Positions 7,576 to 16,519 are shown, counted from the stretch's first letter. The stretch is DNA of 27,277 nucleotides from Akkermansiaceae bacterium UBA1518 (GCA_002323895.1 DCQM01000216.1:1-27277); one strand, 5' to 3'. Numbers and translations are program-made. Notes: generated by a model from the sequence alone, not told the origin.

Positions 7576-9003
7576 TTATTTTTTTGTTGGTTGTGGTTTC
7601 GCCCAATTCGCAATTTTTGCGATGCCGGGTTCGCGGTTTTTGGTGCCTTTAATTTTTTGAAGGCGATCGCCGAGCTCGCTGCGCTTCTCAATTGCAAGTG
7701 CTTGCATTTTAGAGACGATTTCTGGGTGCTGGGCTGCGATGTTTTTGGATTCCCCAATGTCAGTTTCAAGGTCGTAAAGCTCGAGTCCGCATTTTTGCAT
7801 GACATACTTTCCGGCATGGCCATCGTTGGCAGGGGTGATTTTGGAATTTCGGAAAGTGTGTGGAAATTGTAGTTTCCATTTACCCATTCGCATTGCTTCA
7901 AGGTCGTTGCGCTTATACCAAAAGTAATAGGCTTCCTGCACTGGCTCTGTTTGCTGGCCGGAGATGACGGGCCAGGCGTCTTTCCCATCAATCGGTTTTT
8001 CGGGGAGCGGGACATTAAGTATCTTTGCGATGGTTGGAAGAAGGTCGATCGTCATGAGAGGTGTTTTAACAACCGAACTAGCTTTTAATTTGGCGGGCCA
8101 CTGCATGACACAAGGAACGCGCACTCCGCCTTCCCAGCAGTTTCCTTTGCAGCCACGAAGCGGGCCTACTCCTCCAGCATGATTGCCATAAACCATCCAA
8201 GGCCCGTTGTCGCTGGTAAAGACGACAAGTGTGTTTTCGGTGACTCCTGCGTTTTCAAGCGCGGCGAGAACTTGTCCGGTGGACCAATCGATTTCCTGGA
8301 TCACGTCGCCATACTTTCCTTGCTCTGAGGAACCGCTGTGTTTTGGCGATGTGAAGAGCGGGACATGTGGTTGTGGGTGAGCAAGGTAGAGGAAGAAGGG
8401 CTTGTCCTTTTTTTCGTTTATAAAGCGAACAGAGCGCTCGGTGATCCAGGTGGTCATCCATGACTGGTCGCGAACACGTGCAATAATTTCGTTGTCTTCA
8501 ATAAGCGGAAGGAGGGGATAATTTGGCATAAAGCGAACGGGGCCGCTGGGCCACATATCATTTGAATAAGGATAGCCGAAGTAGTCGTCAAAGCCGTGAT
8601 TTACGGGGAGGAATTGTTTTTGATAGCCAAGATGCCATTTGCCATACATTGCGGTCCGATAGCCGGCAGATTTACAGATTTCGGCGAGGGTGGTTTCATC
8701 GGAGTGAATGCCGGTCGTGCTGCGTTGGGAGAGGGCGCCGGAGATTCCGATACGATTCGGGTAGCAGCCGGTGAGAAGAGCGGTGCGAGAAGCCGAACAG
8801 ACGGGCTGAGCGACATAGAAGTCGGTAAATTTAACCCCTTTTTTAGCAATTGAGTCGATGTGGGGTGTTTGCCAACCTTTCGCCCCGAAGCAACCGAGGT
8901 CGCCGTAACCCATGTCATCACAGAAAATGACGACAATATTAGGCCTTTGCGCTGCTTGAGAGAGGCTGAAAAGAAGGAACCAAAGTGAAATGAAGCGAAT
9001 CAT
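7576..9003 (-). CDS. Exported type I sulfatase (formylglycine, CSASR)
   Basis: 475 residues. Signal peptide MIRFISLWFLLFSLSQAAQ is followed by the metal site FCDDMGYGD (D29, D30), the formylglycine motif C69-S-A-S-R73 with TGCYPNR, YGKWHLG, the LAHPQPHVP histidine segment and TSDNGPW. CSASR instead of CAPSR, GKWHLGYQ and the LRGCKGNCWEGGVRVP segment place it in a different S1 subgroup from the neighbour at 6091, closer to classical arylsulfatase A-like (S1_53/S1_8-type) enzymes; the subfamily call is tentative. Two unlike sulfatases side by side suggest removal of sulfate from different positions of one glycan. The start (ATG 9001-9003) lies 51 bases from the divergent gene at 9055, so both promoters must sit in that short gap or inside the genes. 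Confidence 0.93.
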   Translation of the reverse strand: MIRFISLWFLLFSLSQAAQRPNIVVIFCDDMGYGDLGCFGAKGWQTPHIDSIAKKGVKFTDFYVAQPVCSASRTALLTGCYPNRIGISGALSQRSTTGIHSDETTLAEICKSAGYRTAMYGKWHLGYQKQFLPVNHGFDDYFGYPYSNDMWPSGPVRFMPNYPLLPLIEDNEIIARVRDQSWMTTWITERSVRFINEKKDKPFFLYLAHPQPHVPLFTSPKHSGSSEQGKYGDVIQEIDWSTGQVLAALENAGVTENTLVVFTSDNGPWMVYGNHAGGVGPLRGCKGNCWEGGVRVPCVMQWPAKLKASSVVKTPLMTIDLLPTIAKILNVPLPEKPIDGKDAWPVISGQQTEPVQEAYYFWYKRNDLEAMRMGKWKLQFPHTFRNSKITPANDGHAGKYVMQKCGLELYDLETDIGESKNIAAQHPEIVSKMQALAIEKRSELGDRLQKIKGTKNREPGIAKIANWAKPQPTKK

Positions 9004-9054
9004 CTGGAAAGCTCAGCATATCTCTAACGTAATCTCAACCCACAAGCATCCATC

Positions 9055-11307
9055 ATGAAGAGACTTTTAGCCCTCCCTTTCCTAGCGACCTGTTTGTTGG
9101 CCCAAGAGCCAAACAAAGACATCAAAGAAGGTCATTCCCACAATGGCCATGCTTTTAACGAGGGTCCGCGGCAAGAAGGGCCTTTGATGGAGTCGACCGG
9201 TAACGTTCATCTGGCCATCACCTCAAGCTGGGATAAAGGGCAAGCCTACTTTAATCAAGGATTGGGGCAACTTCATGGATTTTGGTATTACGAGGCAGAG
9301 AGATCTTTCCGGGCGATTTTGGCGCATGATCCAAATTGTGCGATGGCTTACTGGGGGCTTTCGCAGGCCAACTATGAAAATGAAAAGCGGGCTAAAGAAT
9401 TTATTGCTAAGGCGGGCGAGCTTCTCAAAAAAGAGGATTTTAAGATCAGCGAGCATGAACGAGCTTACCTCAATGCGGAGGTCTCCTACCACGATGATAA
9501 GAAAGAAAAAGATGCGACAAAACGACGCAAGAATTTTATAAGGGCTTACGAGGACATTATTCTAAAACACCCCGAGGATTTGGAGGCAAAAGCATTGTTG
9601 GTTTGTCGGCGTTGGCAGTTCAACCGGAAAGGTATTCCGATCACCAGTCACGTCGGAATGGATGCGATCCTCCAACAGATTTTCGCAAAGAATCAGAACC
9701 ATCCGGCCCATCACTATGCGATTCACCTTTGGGATTATCGGAATCATGAGCAGGCGCTTGATTCAGCGGCGCGGCTAGGGCAGACAGCTCCAGGCATCGC
9801 GCACATGTGGCATATGCCTGGTCACATTTATTCTAAGTCCAAACGCTATCAGGATGCCGTTTGGCAACAGCAGGCTTCGGCGCGGGTTGATCACAAGCAC
9901 ATGATGAAGTGGTTCCTTTTACCGGATCAAATTCATAACTATGCGCATAATAACGAATGGCTTTCTCGGAACTTTTCTCACCTAGGAATGGTGAGAGCTA
10001 GTATCGATATGGCGAAATCTCTCTTGGGGAATCCAAGGCATCCCAAGCTAAATAATCCGGGGCGTGGATCTGCTCGTTACGGAAGGCGTGCTTTAATTGA
10101 TTATCTGGAGAAAGCCGAGCTTTGGCAGGAAGCACTTGAGACCGCGAATTCACCGTGGCTCGAAGTTTTGTCAAAGCCCGAAGACGACCTTTCTCGACTT
10201 CGTTTGATTGGCGTTGCTCAGGCAAATCTTGGTCAACAGGTTGAACTGAGAAAAGCGATCGAAGGAATCGAGACTTACTTGACGAAATTCAAGGAGGATC
10301 AAGAACAGGCAAAAAAAGCCGCTAAGGAAAAAGCTGAAAAGGAGAAGAAGAAAGAAAAAGAAGTCAAAGCAGCTGAAAAAAAGGCCCACGATCAATTTCA
10401 AAAAAATATCAAGAAGTTTGAAAATGTCGTTGTTGAGCTAAAGGGCTACCTTGCGGCGATGAACGGGGATTTTAAAAATGCAAAAGAGGCACTCTCAAAG
10501 AGGCCTTCACAGCAGTCCCCAGTTCTTCGATATTTGTCTTACGGTGATCATGAGAAGGCGGCTGAACTTTCAAAAGCACAGATCGAAAAAAAGGACAAGC
10601 AGACCATTGTTTTAGCCAAGGCAATTCATGCGCTTTATCACGCAAAGAAAGATGACGCGGCATGGAAGGCTGGTTTTGAGGACTTGCGTAAATTTGGTTC
10701 CGAAGTGGACCTTGAATCGCCTGTTTTTGCCCGCCTTGCTCCGATCGCAAAGGAACTTGGTTATCCAGCCGACTGGCGGGTCGCTCATAAGCTTGCTGGT
10801 GATCTTTTGCCGCGTCCGAAACTGGACGAACTTGGACCACTTCACTGGACTCCGCCACCGGCTCCTGACTTCAATCTTCCGGACCAACATCAGAAAAAGG
10901 TTTCTCTTTCGGAGTATCGGGGTAAGCCGGTGATTCTTGTTTTCTATTTGGGTGCGGGATGCCTTCACTGTACCGAACAAATGACCGCGATGGCGGATCG
11001 TTATTCTGACTTTGAAAAAGCGGGGCTTTCGATTTTGGCGATCTCAACCGACGACATTGCTAATCTTAAAGATTCCCAAGATAATTATAGCAAGGGAGAC
11101 ATCCCGTTTCCAATTGTCTCTGATGTGGCTAAGAACGTTTTCAAGCAATACACCGCCCACGACGACTTCGAGGATCAGCCGCTTCACGGAACCTTTGTTC
11201 TGAATGGTAAGGGGGATATGCTTTGGTCTGACATCTCCGCCGATCCTTTCATGGATATTGATTTTCTCATCAAGGAATCTAAGCGTTTATTATCGCTTCA
11301 TAAGTAG
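9055..11307 (+). CDS. Exported TPR-like repeat protein with C-terminal redoxin (AhpC/TSA-type) domain
   Basis: 750 residues. Signal peptide MKRLLALPFLATCLLAQ is followed by a histidine-rich stretch (EGHSHNGH) and an alpha-helical repeat region of TPR character (YYEAERSFRAILAHDPNCAMAYWGLS at about 78-104). About 411-460 is an extremely lysine/glutamate/alanine-rich helix, a probable coiled coil or spacer. From residue 603 (APDFNLPD) a thioredoxin-fold domain follows: GKPVILVFYLGAGCLHC with C636 and C639, then an AISTDD and PFPIVSD pattern as in peroxiredoxins/TlpA-type proteins. The CxxC suggests disulfide exchange or hydroperoxide reduction outside the cytoplasm, with the helical part binding a partner. 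This arrangement occurs in planctomycete and verrucomicrobial exported proteins of unknown role. Most of the helical region aligns with no enzyme I recognise. Confidence 0.82.
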   Translation: MKRLLALPFLATCLLAQEPNKDIKEGHSHNGHAFNEGPRQEGPLMESTGNVHLAITSSWDKGQAYFNQGLGQLHGFWYYEAERSFRAILAHDPNCAMAYWGLSQANYENEKRAKEFIAKAGELLKKEDFKISEHERAYLNAEVSYHDDKKEKDATKRRKNFIRAYEDIILKHPEDLEAKALLVCRRWQFNRKGIPITSHVGMDAILQQIFAKNQNHPAHHYAIHLWDYRNHEQALDSAARLGQTAPGIAHMWHMPGHIYSKSKRYQDAVWQQQASARVDHKHMMKWFLLPDQIHNYAHNNEWLSRNFSHLGMVRASIDMAKSLLGNPRHPKLNNPGRGSARYGRRALIDYLEKAELWQEALETANSPWLEVLSKPEDDLSRLRLIGVAQANLGQQVELRKAIEGIETYLTKFKEDQEQAKKAAKEKAEKEKKKEKEVKAAEKKAHDQFQKNIKKFENVVVELKGYLAAMNGDFKNAKEALSKRPSQQSPVLRYLSYGDHEKAAELSKAQIEKKDKQTIVLAKAIHALYHAKKDDAAWKAGFEDLRKFGSEVDLESPVFARLAPIAKELGYPADWRVAHKLAGDLLPRPKLDELGPLHWTPPPAPDFNLPDQHQKKVSLSEYRGKPVILVFYLGAGCLHCTEQMTAMADRYSDFEKAGLSILAISTDDIANLKDSQDNYSKGDIPFPIVSDVAKNVFKQYTAHDDFEDQPLHGTFVLNGKGDMLWSDISADPFMDIDFLIKESKRLLSLHK

Positions 11308-11480
11308 AATTAGCGCAGGCAGAAAAGAGGCGATTCTTTTACTTGATATCGTCCTATTTACCACGGACGAAGATCATGCGTTGATTATCGAGAATGAAGT
11401 CAGAATGTGATTTTGGAATCAGCTTCGTACCTCAAGCTAACTAACGTTTCACCGCGAGCTTAAACAGCAAAGGTCGGTGG

Positions 11481-11518
11481 CGTGAATATCAATGTAAATA
11501 GGGGCCTATCTGTTCACG
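11481..11518. repeat. Nested inverted repeat in the convergent intergenic region
   Basis: CGTGAA (11481-11486) is mirrored by TTCACG (11513-11518), and between them ATAG (11498-11501) is mirrored by CTAT (11506-11509) around a four-base loop. It lies in the 257-base gap between convergent genes, where a bidirectional terminator is expected, but there are no T-tracts. The remainder of 11308-11564 shows no gene. Confidence 0.2.
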
Positions 11519-11564
11519 GAGAAGTGTGAGGGTATCGCTTGAGGATAGCAGGCTTTTCCTACAA

Positions 11565-13250
11565 CTACTTCCTCGAGCTGTTTTGCCACGGTTTCCCAAG
11601 GGCTCGATCAATGACGAACCGAGTCAGAGTTTCGGATTCAAACCATCCGCTCCACATGTTGTGGCCCTGATCTTTGATAAGTTTGACTTTCGCCGGCCCG
11701 CCATACTCAAGATATCTGTCGACCAAGATTTTCGTATTTAGATGATAAGGGACAACCTTGTCGTTATCGCCGTGAATATGGAAAATAGGGACCTTTGCGG
11801 CAGCCAAAGATTGCAGCCGTTCGGTGGGGTTGTTTTCGTGAAGCGCTGCTTTCAGCTCATCTTTTGTCATGTGGTAAGCTCCCGCTGCGCGCGCAATACC
11901 GGGATAGCTTTCAAGATTGCAAACCGGATAAATCCCGGCGACGCCACTCACTTTCCCGGGGTGTTCGACAGCCCAATTGTAAAGCATCAGGCCTCCTCGG
12001 CTTCGTGCCAAGAGACAGGGTTTTTTTGCGAAGTTTCGCTGCCTTGTTAGATATCCGTAGAGATCGCTGAAACCCTTCCGGCCATCCTGACTGCCATAAG
12101 ACTCGCCAACATCAATTCCTGCGATTGCGATTCCCTTGGCCAGAAATCGTTGGAACATCCAGATTTCGGATTTGGCGGGGAGACCAGGCAGGGTGGGTGC
12201 ATACCAAACCCATGGCGCGTTATCTTCCACCTTTTCGGGAAGGATGACGAAGGCATTTCGACCATTGATGCGGAAAGATTCTCCTGAGAGGGGAAGTTTC
12301 TTGGTGCCTGGGTCGATCTGGATATCTTCTAGGGCATAAAAGTTTTTTGCGTTACTAGAGAAGAGTTTAAAGGAAACCGTCGGCCCTTTTTTTTCGAAGT
12401 AGTCACGGGTAAGCTTTAGGACTGAAGCGTAGTCGGCGGTCGTTCGCGTGACCGGCCAATCGCTGCCAAAGATAATACGATCTTCGCCAAAGCATTCTAA
12501 AGCGAGATCTAGAATGGGTTTGTAAAATGTTAGGTCGAGTGGGGCTGGTTGAGATTTTACCCGCCCAAATAGGGCGGACACTTTGCAAAAAATGTTGGGG
12601 TGTTTTGCCACTGCACGAAATTTTTCAACCCAAGTAGGTGCGAGTGGATTGCCATCAAGGCTCACTCCGCCCAAGTGATTGATGATGATTTTCAGATTGG
12701 GAACGCGGTTTGCGATATCGGCAGCGTCTTCAAGGGTGTATTTACCAATAAGTATGTCGACAGTTTTCCCTCGTCTGGCTGTCTCTTTGAGGTCTCGAAA
12801 GAATTCTCCGGTTAGTGTTTTTTGGGTTCGTCCTGAAATCCGATAGCCCAGATAGCGATCGTCCTGACAAAGTTTGTCAAAGAGCGGTTGGAATCTGTCG
12901 GTCCCGATCACTTGGGAGAGGTTTCCAACGACGCCACGATAAAGCGCTTTTTTGTGGGCCGTTACATCTAGGTTCCATTGATTGTCGGGTAGGTGCTGTC
13001 CGGCTTGCACTACAACAACTCCATTCACCCCGTTTTTTTGAGCGATCGTCTCGTGATCCTCTGGCATGAAAGATCGATAGAGGGCGCGGCTATCTTTCGG
13101 GACCCAATAAATTCCTTCGGGCCGATCAAGGTGCCAGAGGTGAACATGGGTGTCGATTAAAGCCGGCTCGTATGCCTTGATGAAGGGAGTTCCAGCGGCG
13201 AAAATCGTTAGGAGTCGGACGAGTGGTTTCTTGATATTCTTAGTTATCAT
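11565..13250 (-). CDS. Amidohydrolase (lactonase-type TIM barrel) fused to an alpha/beta hydrolase, exported
   Basis: 561 residues, two enzymes in one chain. After a possible signal segment (about 10-26), residues 30-308 form an amidohydrolase-2 barrel of the COG3618 type, relatives of which open sugar lactones or pyrone lactones. Visible are H35-x-H37 (IDTHVHLW), H192 (IINHLGG) and catalytic D264 (FGSDWPVT). Residues about 325-555 form an alpha/beta hydrolase of the dienelactone hydrolase/peptidase-S9 kind with nucleophile S417 in ARSRGG (a divergent GxSxG), acid D495 or D497 in HIHGDNDKVVP and H530 in DQGHNMWSG. Both active sites look complete, so sequential hydrolysis of ester and lactone bonds in one substrate is a fair inference. 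The start (ATG 13248-13250) overlaps the end of the upstream phosphoesterase/LamG gene by 11 bases, indicating an operon with coupled translation. Confidence 0.85.
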   Translation of the reverse strand: MITKNIKKPLVRLLTIFAAGTPFIKAYEPALIDTHVHLWHLDRPEGIYWVPKDSRALYRSFMPEDHETIAQKNGVNGVVVVQAGQHLPDNQWNLDVTAHKKALYRGVVGNLSQVIGTDRFQPLFDKLCQDDRYLGYRISGRTQKTLTGEFFRDLKETARRGKTVDILIGKYTLEDAADIANRVPNLKIIINHLGGVSLDGNPLAPTWVEKFRAVAKHPNIFCKVSALFGRVKSQPAPLDLTFYKPILDLALECFGEDRIIFGSDWPVTRTTADYASVLKLTRDYFEKKGPTVSFKLFSSNAKNFYALEDIQIDPGTKKLPLSGESFRINGRNAFVILPEKVEDNAPWVWYAPTLPGLPAKSEIWMFQRFLAKGIAIAGIDVGESYGSQDGRKGFSDLYGYLTRQRNFAKKPCLLARSRGGLMLYNWAVEHPGKVSGVAGIYPVCNLESYPGIARAAGAYHMTKDELKAALHENNPTERLQSLAAAKVPIFHIHGDNDKVVPYHLNTKILVDRYLEYGGPAKVKLIKDQGHNMWSGWFESETLTRFVIDRALGKPWQNSSRK

Positions 13251-15963
13251 CGGGGCGTTTTACAGTGAGCTTTCCCGGGCCGGCAATCGCTGTATGTGTT
13301 TCGCCAGAAAAGATACCATCACCCTGATCGACGCCATTAATGAAGAAGCCAGCGACAGTCTCATCCGATTGCAAAAAGAGTTTGTAAAGTTTATTGGGGT
13401 CTGCACCTCCTCCATTAATCCTGAGGCTACCAACTCCCTCAAGAGACAGCGCAGCAGTGTTAGCGATAGTATCATTTAGGTTGGCTTCGATGATCAATGA
13501 ACTGTTTTCCTTAAGGTGGACATCACCAGTCCCGAAGGAAGCGTCTGCGGCTGCAACGATGTAGAAGGGTTCGTTCTGAGTTGAGTGAGCCATGAGCCCG
13601 CCTGAGAAAGTGTTGGTAGTTTCAAGGCGGAATTGGTTTCGATTTACCCCATTGATAATGAGTTTTCCGCCGCCCTTTATTACCCCGTTAAATTTTCGGA
13701 TACCATCTTGGCCGTTTGTCGAAGTCCCTCCATAAATGCTGGCATTCTCAATCAGTTCGATAGGGCCGAAGTTCACCTCTTCGGCTGTGCTTAAGATGAG
13801 GCATGAGTTCTCATTCATTATAATGCCGCCAGGAGCTTTTGGGAGCGTATTCAGATTGCTTGATCCCCACAAAATTAGCTGGGAATTTTTTCTTAAAATT
13901 AGGGAGCCAGAATAGGGTGCGGGTGGACTGTTTTCCACTTGCGCAGTCAGACCTTCACTGATGATCACGTTTTCATTCGGACTAGGAATTTGGCCCCTCT
14001 CCCAGTTTGTGGGAATACTCCAGCTATCCCTATTTGAGGAATTGCTCTTAACCATAGTTGCTCCGAGGATCGCAGTCTTGAGAAGGAATTCATGGGGCTG
14101 AAGTGCCTTAGGGGTGAATCGGATTTCATCCAGCGCGATCGGTGTTTTATTGCCCAGACTTCCAATGCGGAGGGGATTAGTTTGCTCGCCGGAGATATTG
14201 GAGTGCGCAATTGAGGCTGCCGCAACTTTGGTCCCGTCAAGGAAAAGCGCCATTTCACCCTCGTCGTTGCTGAACTTATGATTCCAAGTGATCGCGAAGT
14301 GATGCGGTTTTTTATCGGCAACTTTCACTGCTTCGGCGAGAGCCTGAACTCGCTGGGTTCCAGAATCGTAAAAGAAAGCCATTTGGTCCTCTTTTTTGCC
14401 GCGAGCGGGCGGACGTAAGTCGATGTGCCATCCCCGGTTGTCTTCCCCTTCACCTGTCCGAGTGCCAAGAAGGAAGATGGGGCGCCGAAGTTTGTCAGCG
14501 ATAAACCAACCTTCAAAAGTGTAGGAGCTTTCGGTGTTTAAGGCAAAGATTCCATCAACTTTCTCTTCCTGCCAGATTCCTAAAATCAAGGCTGAATCAT
14601 TTGCTGCCTGATTAAGCGGAACTGGGTCTGGGGCTATGGCGCGAGTTCCTTTGCCTGGCCGCACTAGGAGTAATTTAATTTGCCCTGAATTATCCACTAG
14701 AGAACTCTCGGCGGCTTCTTTGTTCATCCGCCACCAGGTAGATTTTACTTTCTTCTCGTTAACTTCGACCACGGATTCCAAATCGGTCGGTATTTCCTCT
14801 TTCTTGGGTTTCGTTGGAAATGGTTCAGGATCTTGAGGATCGGGCTTTTCTTCGGAAGAGATCTGTTTTTCGGGGAGTTTGGAAATTGCCATCTGCGGAT
14901 CAATTACCTCGCGTAGTTCCTTCTTTTTAGGCTCCTTCTTTGTGGGCAATTCATTCTTTTTGGTGAAAACCGTTTTACTGTTTTGCAATGGTGAGGGGCT
15001 GTCTTCTTTCGTCACCCAAAAGATTAATAAGGCGATGATTAAGATCGCAGCTGTGCCCATCGCGTAAAGTGGAGTGCGAGACGGTTGCGCGCTGGCGAGC
15101 ATTGTGCCGCTGTTGCTTAACCGAACGATTGTAGAGACTTGCTTGAGATCAACCAGCGCAGCCGAGTCGTGCGAGACCTGCATGTCAACTAGGCTCCCAC
15201 CGCTTGAAACTACAGCTTTACGACCCTCAAAAACTTGTTCGTAAACTCGTAGGAAGTAGGGGCGGAGGGCAAGAGAAGTTGCGTCAAGATCCCGCCGGTA
15301 GGCCACAATATCAAACTCGACATGTCGAAAATCGATTTCGCGTTTTTCGACATCATAAACAGCGTAACGCGAGCTCAAGTCATCTGGGTTTCGGGGCTCT
15401 CCGACCGACCCTACGTTGATGATATATCGTTTTTCTGCATCAAGTCCGCAAGTCGTGTCCAAAAGTTCTTGGACCGACCCATCTGCGGATAGCTCGAACA
15501 TTTTGGGCAAGTGAGTATGCCCAACAAAGGTCGCGAAGTGTTTATTCGCAGCAAAGTTCTCTTTCGCTATTTCGACATTGTCAATGTAGTCGAAACGCCC
15601 TGGTTCTGCGATTTCTGCGTGTACGAATAGTAATTCTCCCGCTTCGATGGCGAGCGGAACCGCAGAGAGGAACTGCTTCGCGTCAGGTGAGAGTTCGGTG
15701 ATGCTCCACTCGATTGCTTGTCGGGCGTGATCATTAAAAATGGAATAATCCATCATGCCGACGGCTGCAGCATCGTGGTTTCCGAGTACAAAGTGATCGG
15801 TGACGGATCTAACGGCCTCGAGCACTTCGGCTGGCTTGGGTCCATACCCTACAACGTCGCCGAGACATACGATTACGTCGACACTCTGCGAGCGGATATC
15901 CGCAAGCACTGCTTCCCACGCTCGGATGTTTGCGTGGATGTCTGAGACAATGGCGTATCGCAT
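13240..15963 (-). CDS. Transmembrane protein: cytoplasmic metallophosphoesterase, LamG and PATR beta-strand tail outside
   Basis: 907 residues in an unusual order. Residues 1-215 are a calcineurin-type metallophosphoesterase of the YfcE/MJ0936 group with every metal ligand present: D8-x-H10, G35-D36, G61-N62-H63-D64, H115 and G148-H149-T150-H151. There is no signal peptide. One membrane helix (about 299-317, AMGTAAILIIALLIFWV) follows, then a Lys/Glu/Pro-rich linker (about 319-440), a LamG/concanavalin-like domain (about 445-625, with FTFEGWF-like YTFEGWFIAD and MALFLDGTKV), and a beta-helical part (644-907) with an autotransporter-associated repeat at about 761-794 and a typical PATR end (INGVDQGDGIFSGETHTAIAG). 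With the N-terminus inside, the phosphoesterase would be cytoplasmic and the glycan-binding part outside, so signalling from outside ligand to inside phosphate chemistry is a reasonable inference. Upstream gene of a two-gene operon. Confidence 0.85.
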   Translation of the reverse strand: MRYAIVSDIHANIRAWEAVLADIRSQSVDVIVCLGDVVGYGPKPAEVLEAVRSVTDHFVLGNHDAAAVGMMDYSIFNDHARQAIEWSITELSPDAKQFLSAVPLAIEAGELLFVHAEIAEPGRFDYIDNVEIAKENFAANKHFATFVGHTHLPKMFELSADGSVQELLDTTCGLDAEKRYIINVGSVGEPRNPDDLSSRYAVYDVEKREIDFRHVEFDIVAYRRDLDATSLALRPYFLRVYEQVFEGRKAVVSSGGSLVDMQVSHDSAALVDLKQVSTIVRLSNSGTMLASAQPSRTPLYAMGTAAILIIALLIFWVTKEDSPSPLQNSKTVFTKKNELPTKKEPKKKELREVIDPQMAISKLPEKQISSEEKPDPQDPEPFPTKPKKEEIPTDLESVVEVNEKKVKSTWWRMNKEAAESSLVDNSGQIKLLLVRPGKGTRAIAPDPVPLNQAANDSALILGIWQEEKVDGIFALNTESSYTFEGWFIADKLRRPIFLLGTRTGEGEDNRGWHIDLRPPARGKKEDQMAFFYDSGTQRVQALAEAVKVADKKPHHFAITWNHKFSNDEGEMALFLDGTKVAAASIAHSNISGEQTNPLRIGSLGNKTPIALDEIRFTPKALQPHEFLLKTAILGATMVKSNSSNRDSWSIPTNWERGQIPSPNENVIISEGLTAQVENSPPAPYSGSLILRKNSQLILWGSSNLNTLPKAPGGIIMNENSCLILSTAEEVNFGPIELIENASIYGGTSTNGQDGIRKFNGVIKGGGKLIINGVNRNQFRLETTNTFSGGLMAHSTQNEPFYIVAAADASFGTGDVHLKENSSLIIEANLNDTIANTAALSLEGVGSLRINGGGADPNKLYKLFLQSDETVAGFFINGVDQGDGIFSGETHTAIAGPGKLTVKRPDDN

Positions 15964-16133
15964 AGCATCAAACCTGAATCACCCCACCGGGGGAATTCAG
16001 TATCGGAGATTAGCAGACTGAGCGAACAAGTCCCTCCTTATTTCGATGAAAACTTCGCTTTTTCAACAGTCAATTTGTGGCTAAGTTTTCTCCTGCATCG
16101 CTTATGGGCTTGGAGGAAGCATCACATTTAATT

Positions 16134-16157
16134 TCCGAGACCCGTCGTCATCTCGGA
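16134..16157. promoter_or_regulatory. Inverted repeat between divergent genes
   Basis: TCCGAGA (16134-16140) is repeated inverted as TCTCGGA (16151-16157) with a ten-base centre. A seven-base dyad 170-390 bases from two divergent starts could be an operator, or a hairpin in the leader. Function unknown. Confidence 0.25.
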
Positions 16158-16356
16158 GCGGGCCTTTGACGTGAAAAGTTTTAAGCTGGCGTGAATTAGC
16201 CCCAACCCTCAATTTACAAGACAACGTAGTCGTTTATATTCAAATTGACGGGAGACTTAAATAGCGTCGTATAAACACACGATCTTGACGCCCTTTCACT
16301 AGTTTGCTCCGTTGTGTGAAGGTTAGTCTTCAAAAGACGGCCTCAAGAAGAGAGTG

Positions 16357-16473
16357 ATGAAAATGAAAAGAATACCCATCTGCATGAGACTCATTTCGGA
16401 AGCTGCTTCTCTAGCCACGCTAGGTAGCCTTAACAACCGAAATCATTCCGGCGGGATCACTAGCCAAACTTGA
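16357..16473 (+). CDS. Possible small ORF upstream of the DUF1549/1553 gene
   Basis: ATG 16357 opens 38 codons (MKMKRIPICMRLISEAASLA ... to TGA 16471-16473) behind an AAGAAGAGAG stretch that could serve as a ribosome site. The peptide is basic with a mildly hydrophobic middle. It matches nothing I recognise, and 38 codons open by chance is common; a leader peptide is conceivable. Confidence 0.15.
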   Translation: MKMKRIPICMRLISEAASLATLGSLNNRNHSGGITSQT

Positions 16474-16519
16474 AAGATTAGAAAGATAAACCGAGTTTAC
16501 AAAAGGACCATTTACACTT

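Larger units (their letters stand above)
15964..16519. other. 556-base divergent intergenic region, regulatory candidates only
   Basis: Separates the minus-strand phosphoesterase/LamG gene from the plus-strand DUF1549/1553 gene. It contains an inverted repeat at 16134-16157, a sigma70-like pair TTGACG (16245-16250) and TATAAA (16270-16275) with a long 19-base spacer pointing to the plus-strand genes, and a 38-codon open frame at 16357-16473. No tRNA, recognisable riboswitch or conserved protein is visible. Confidence 0.4.
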
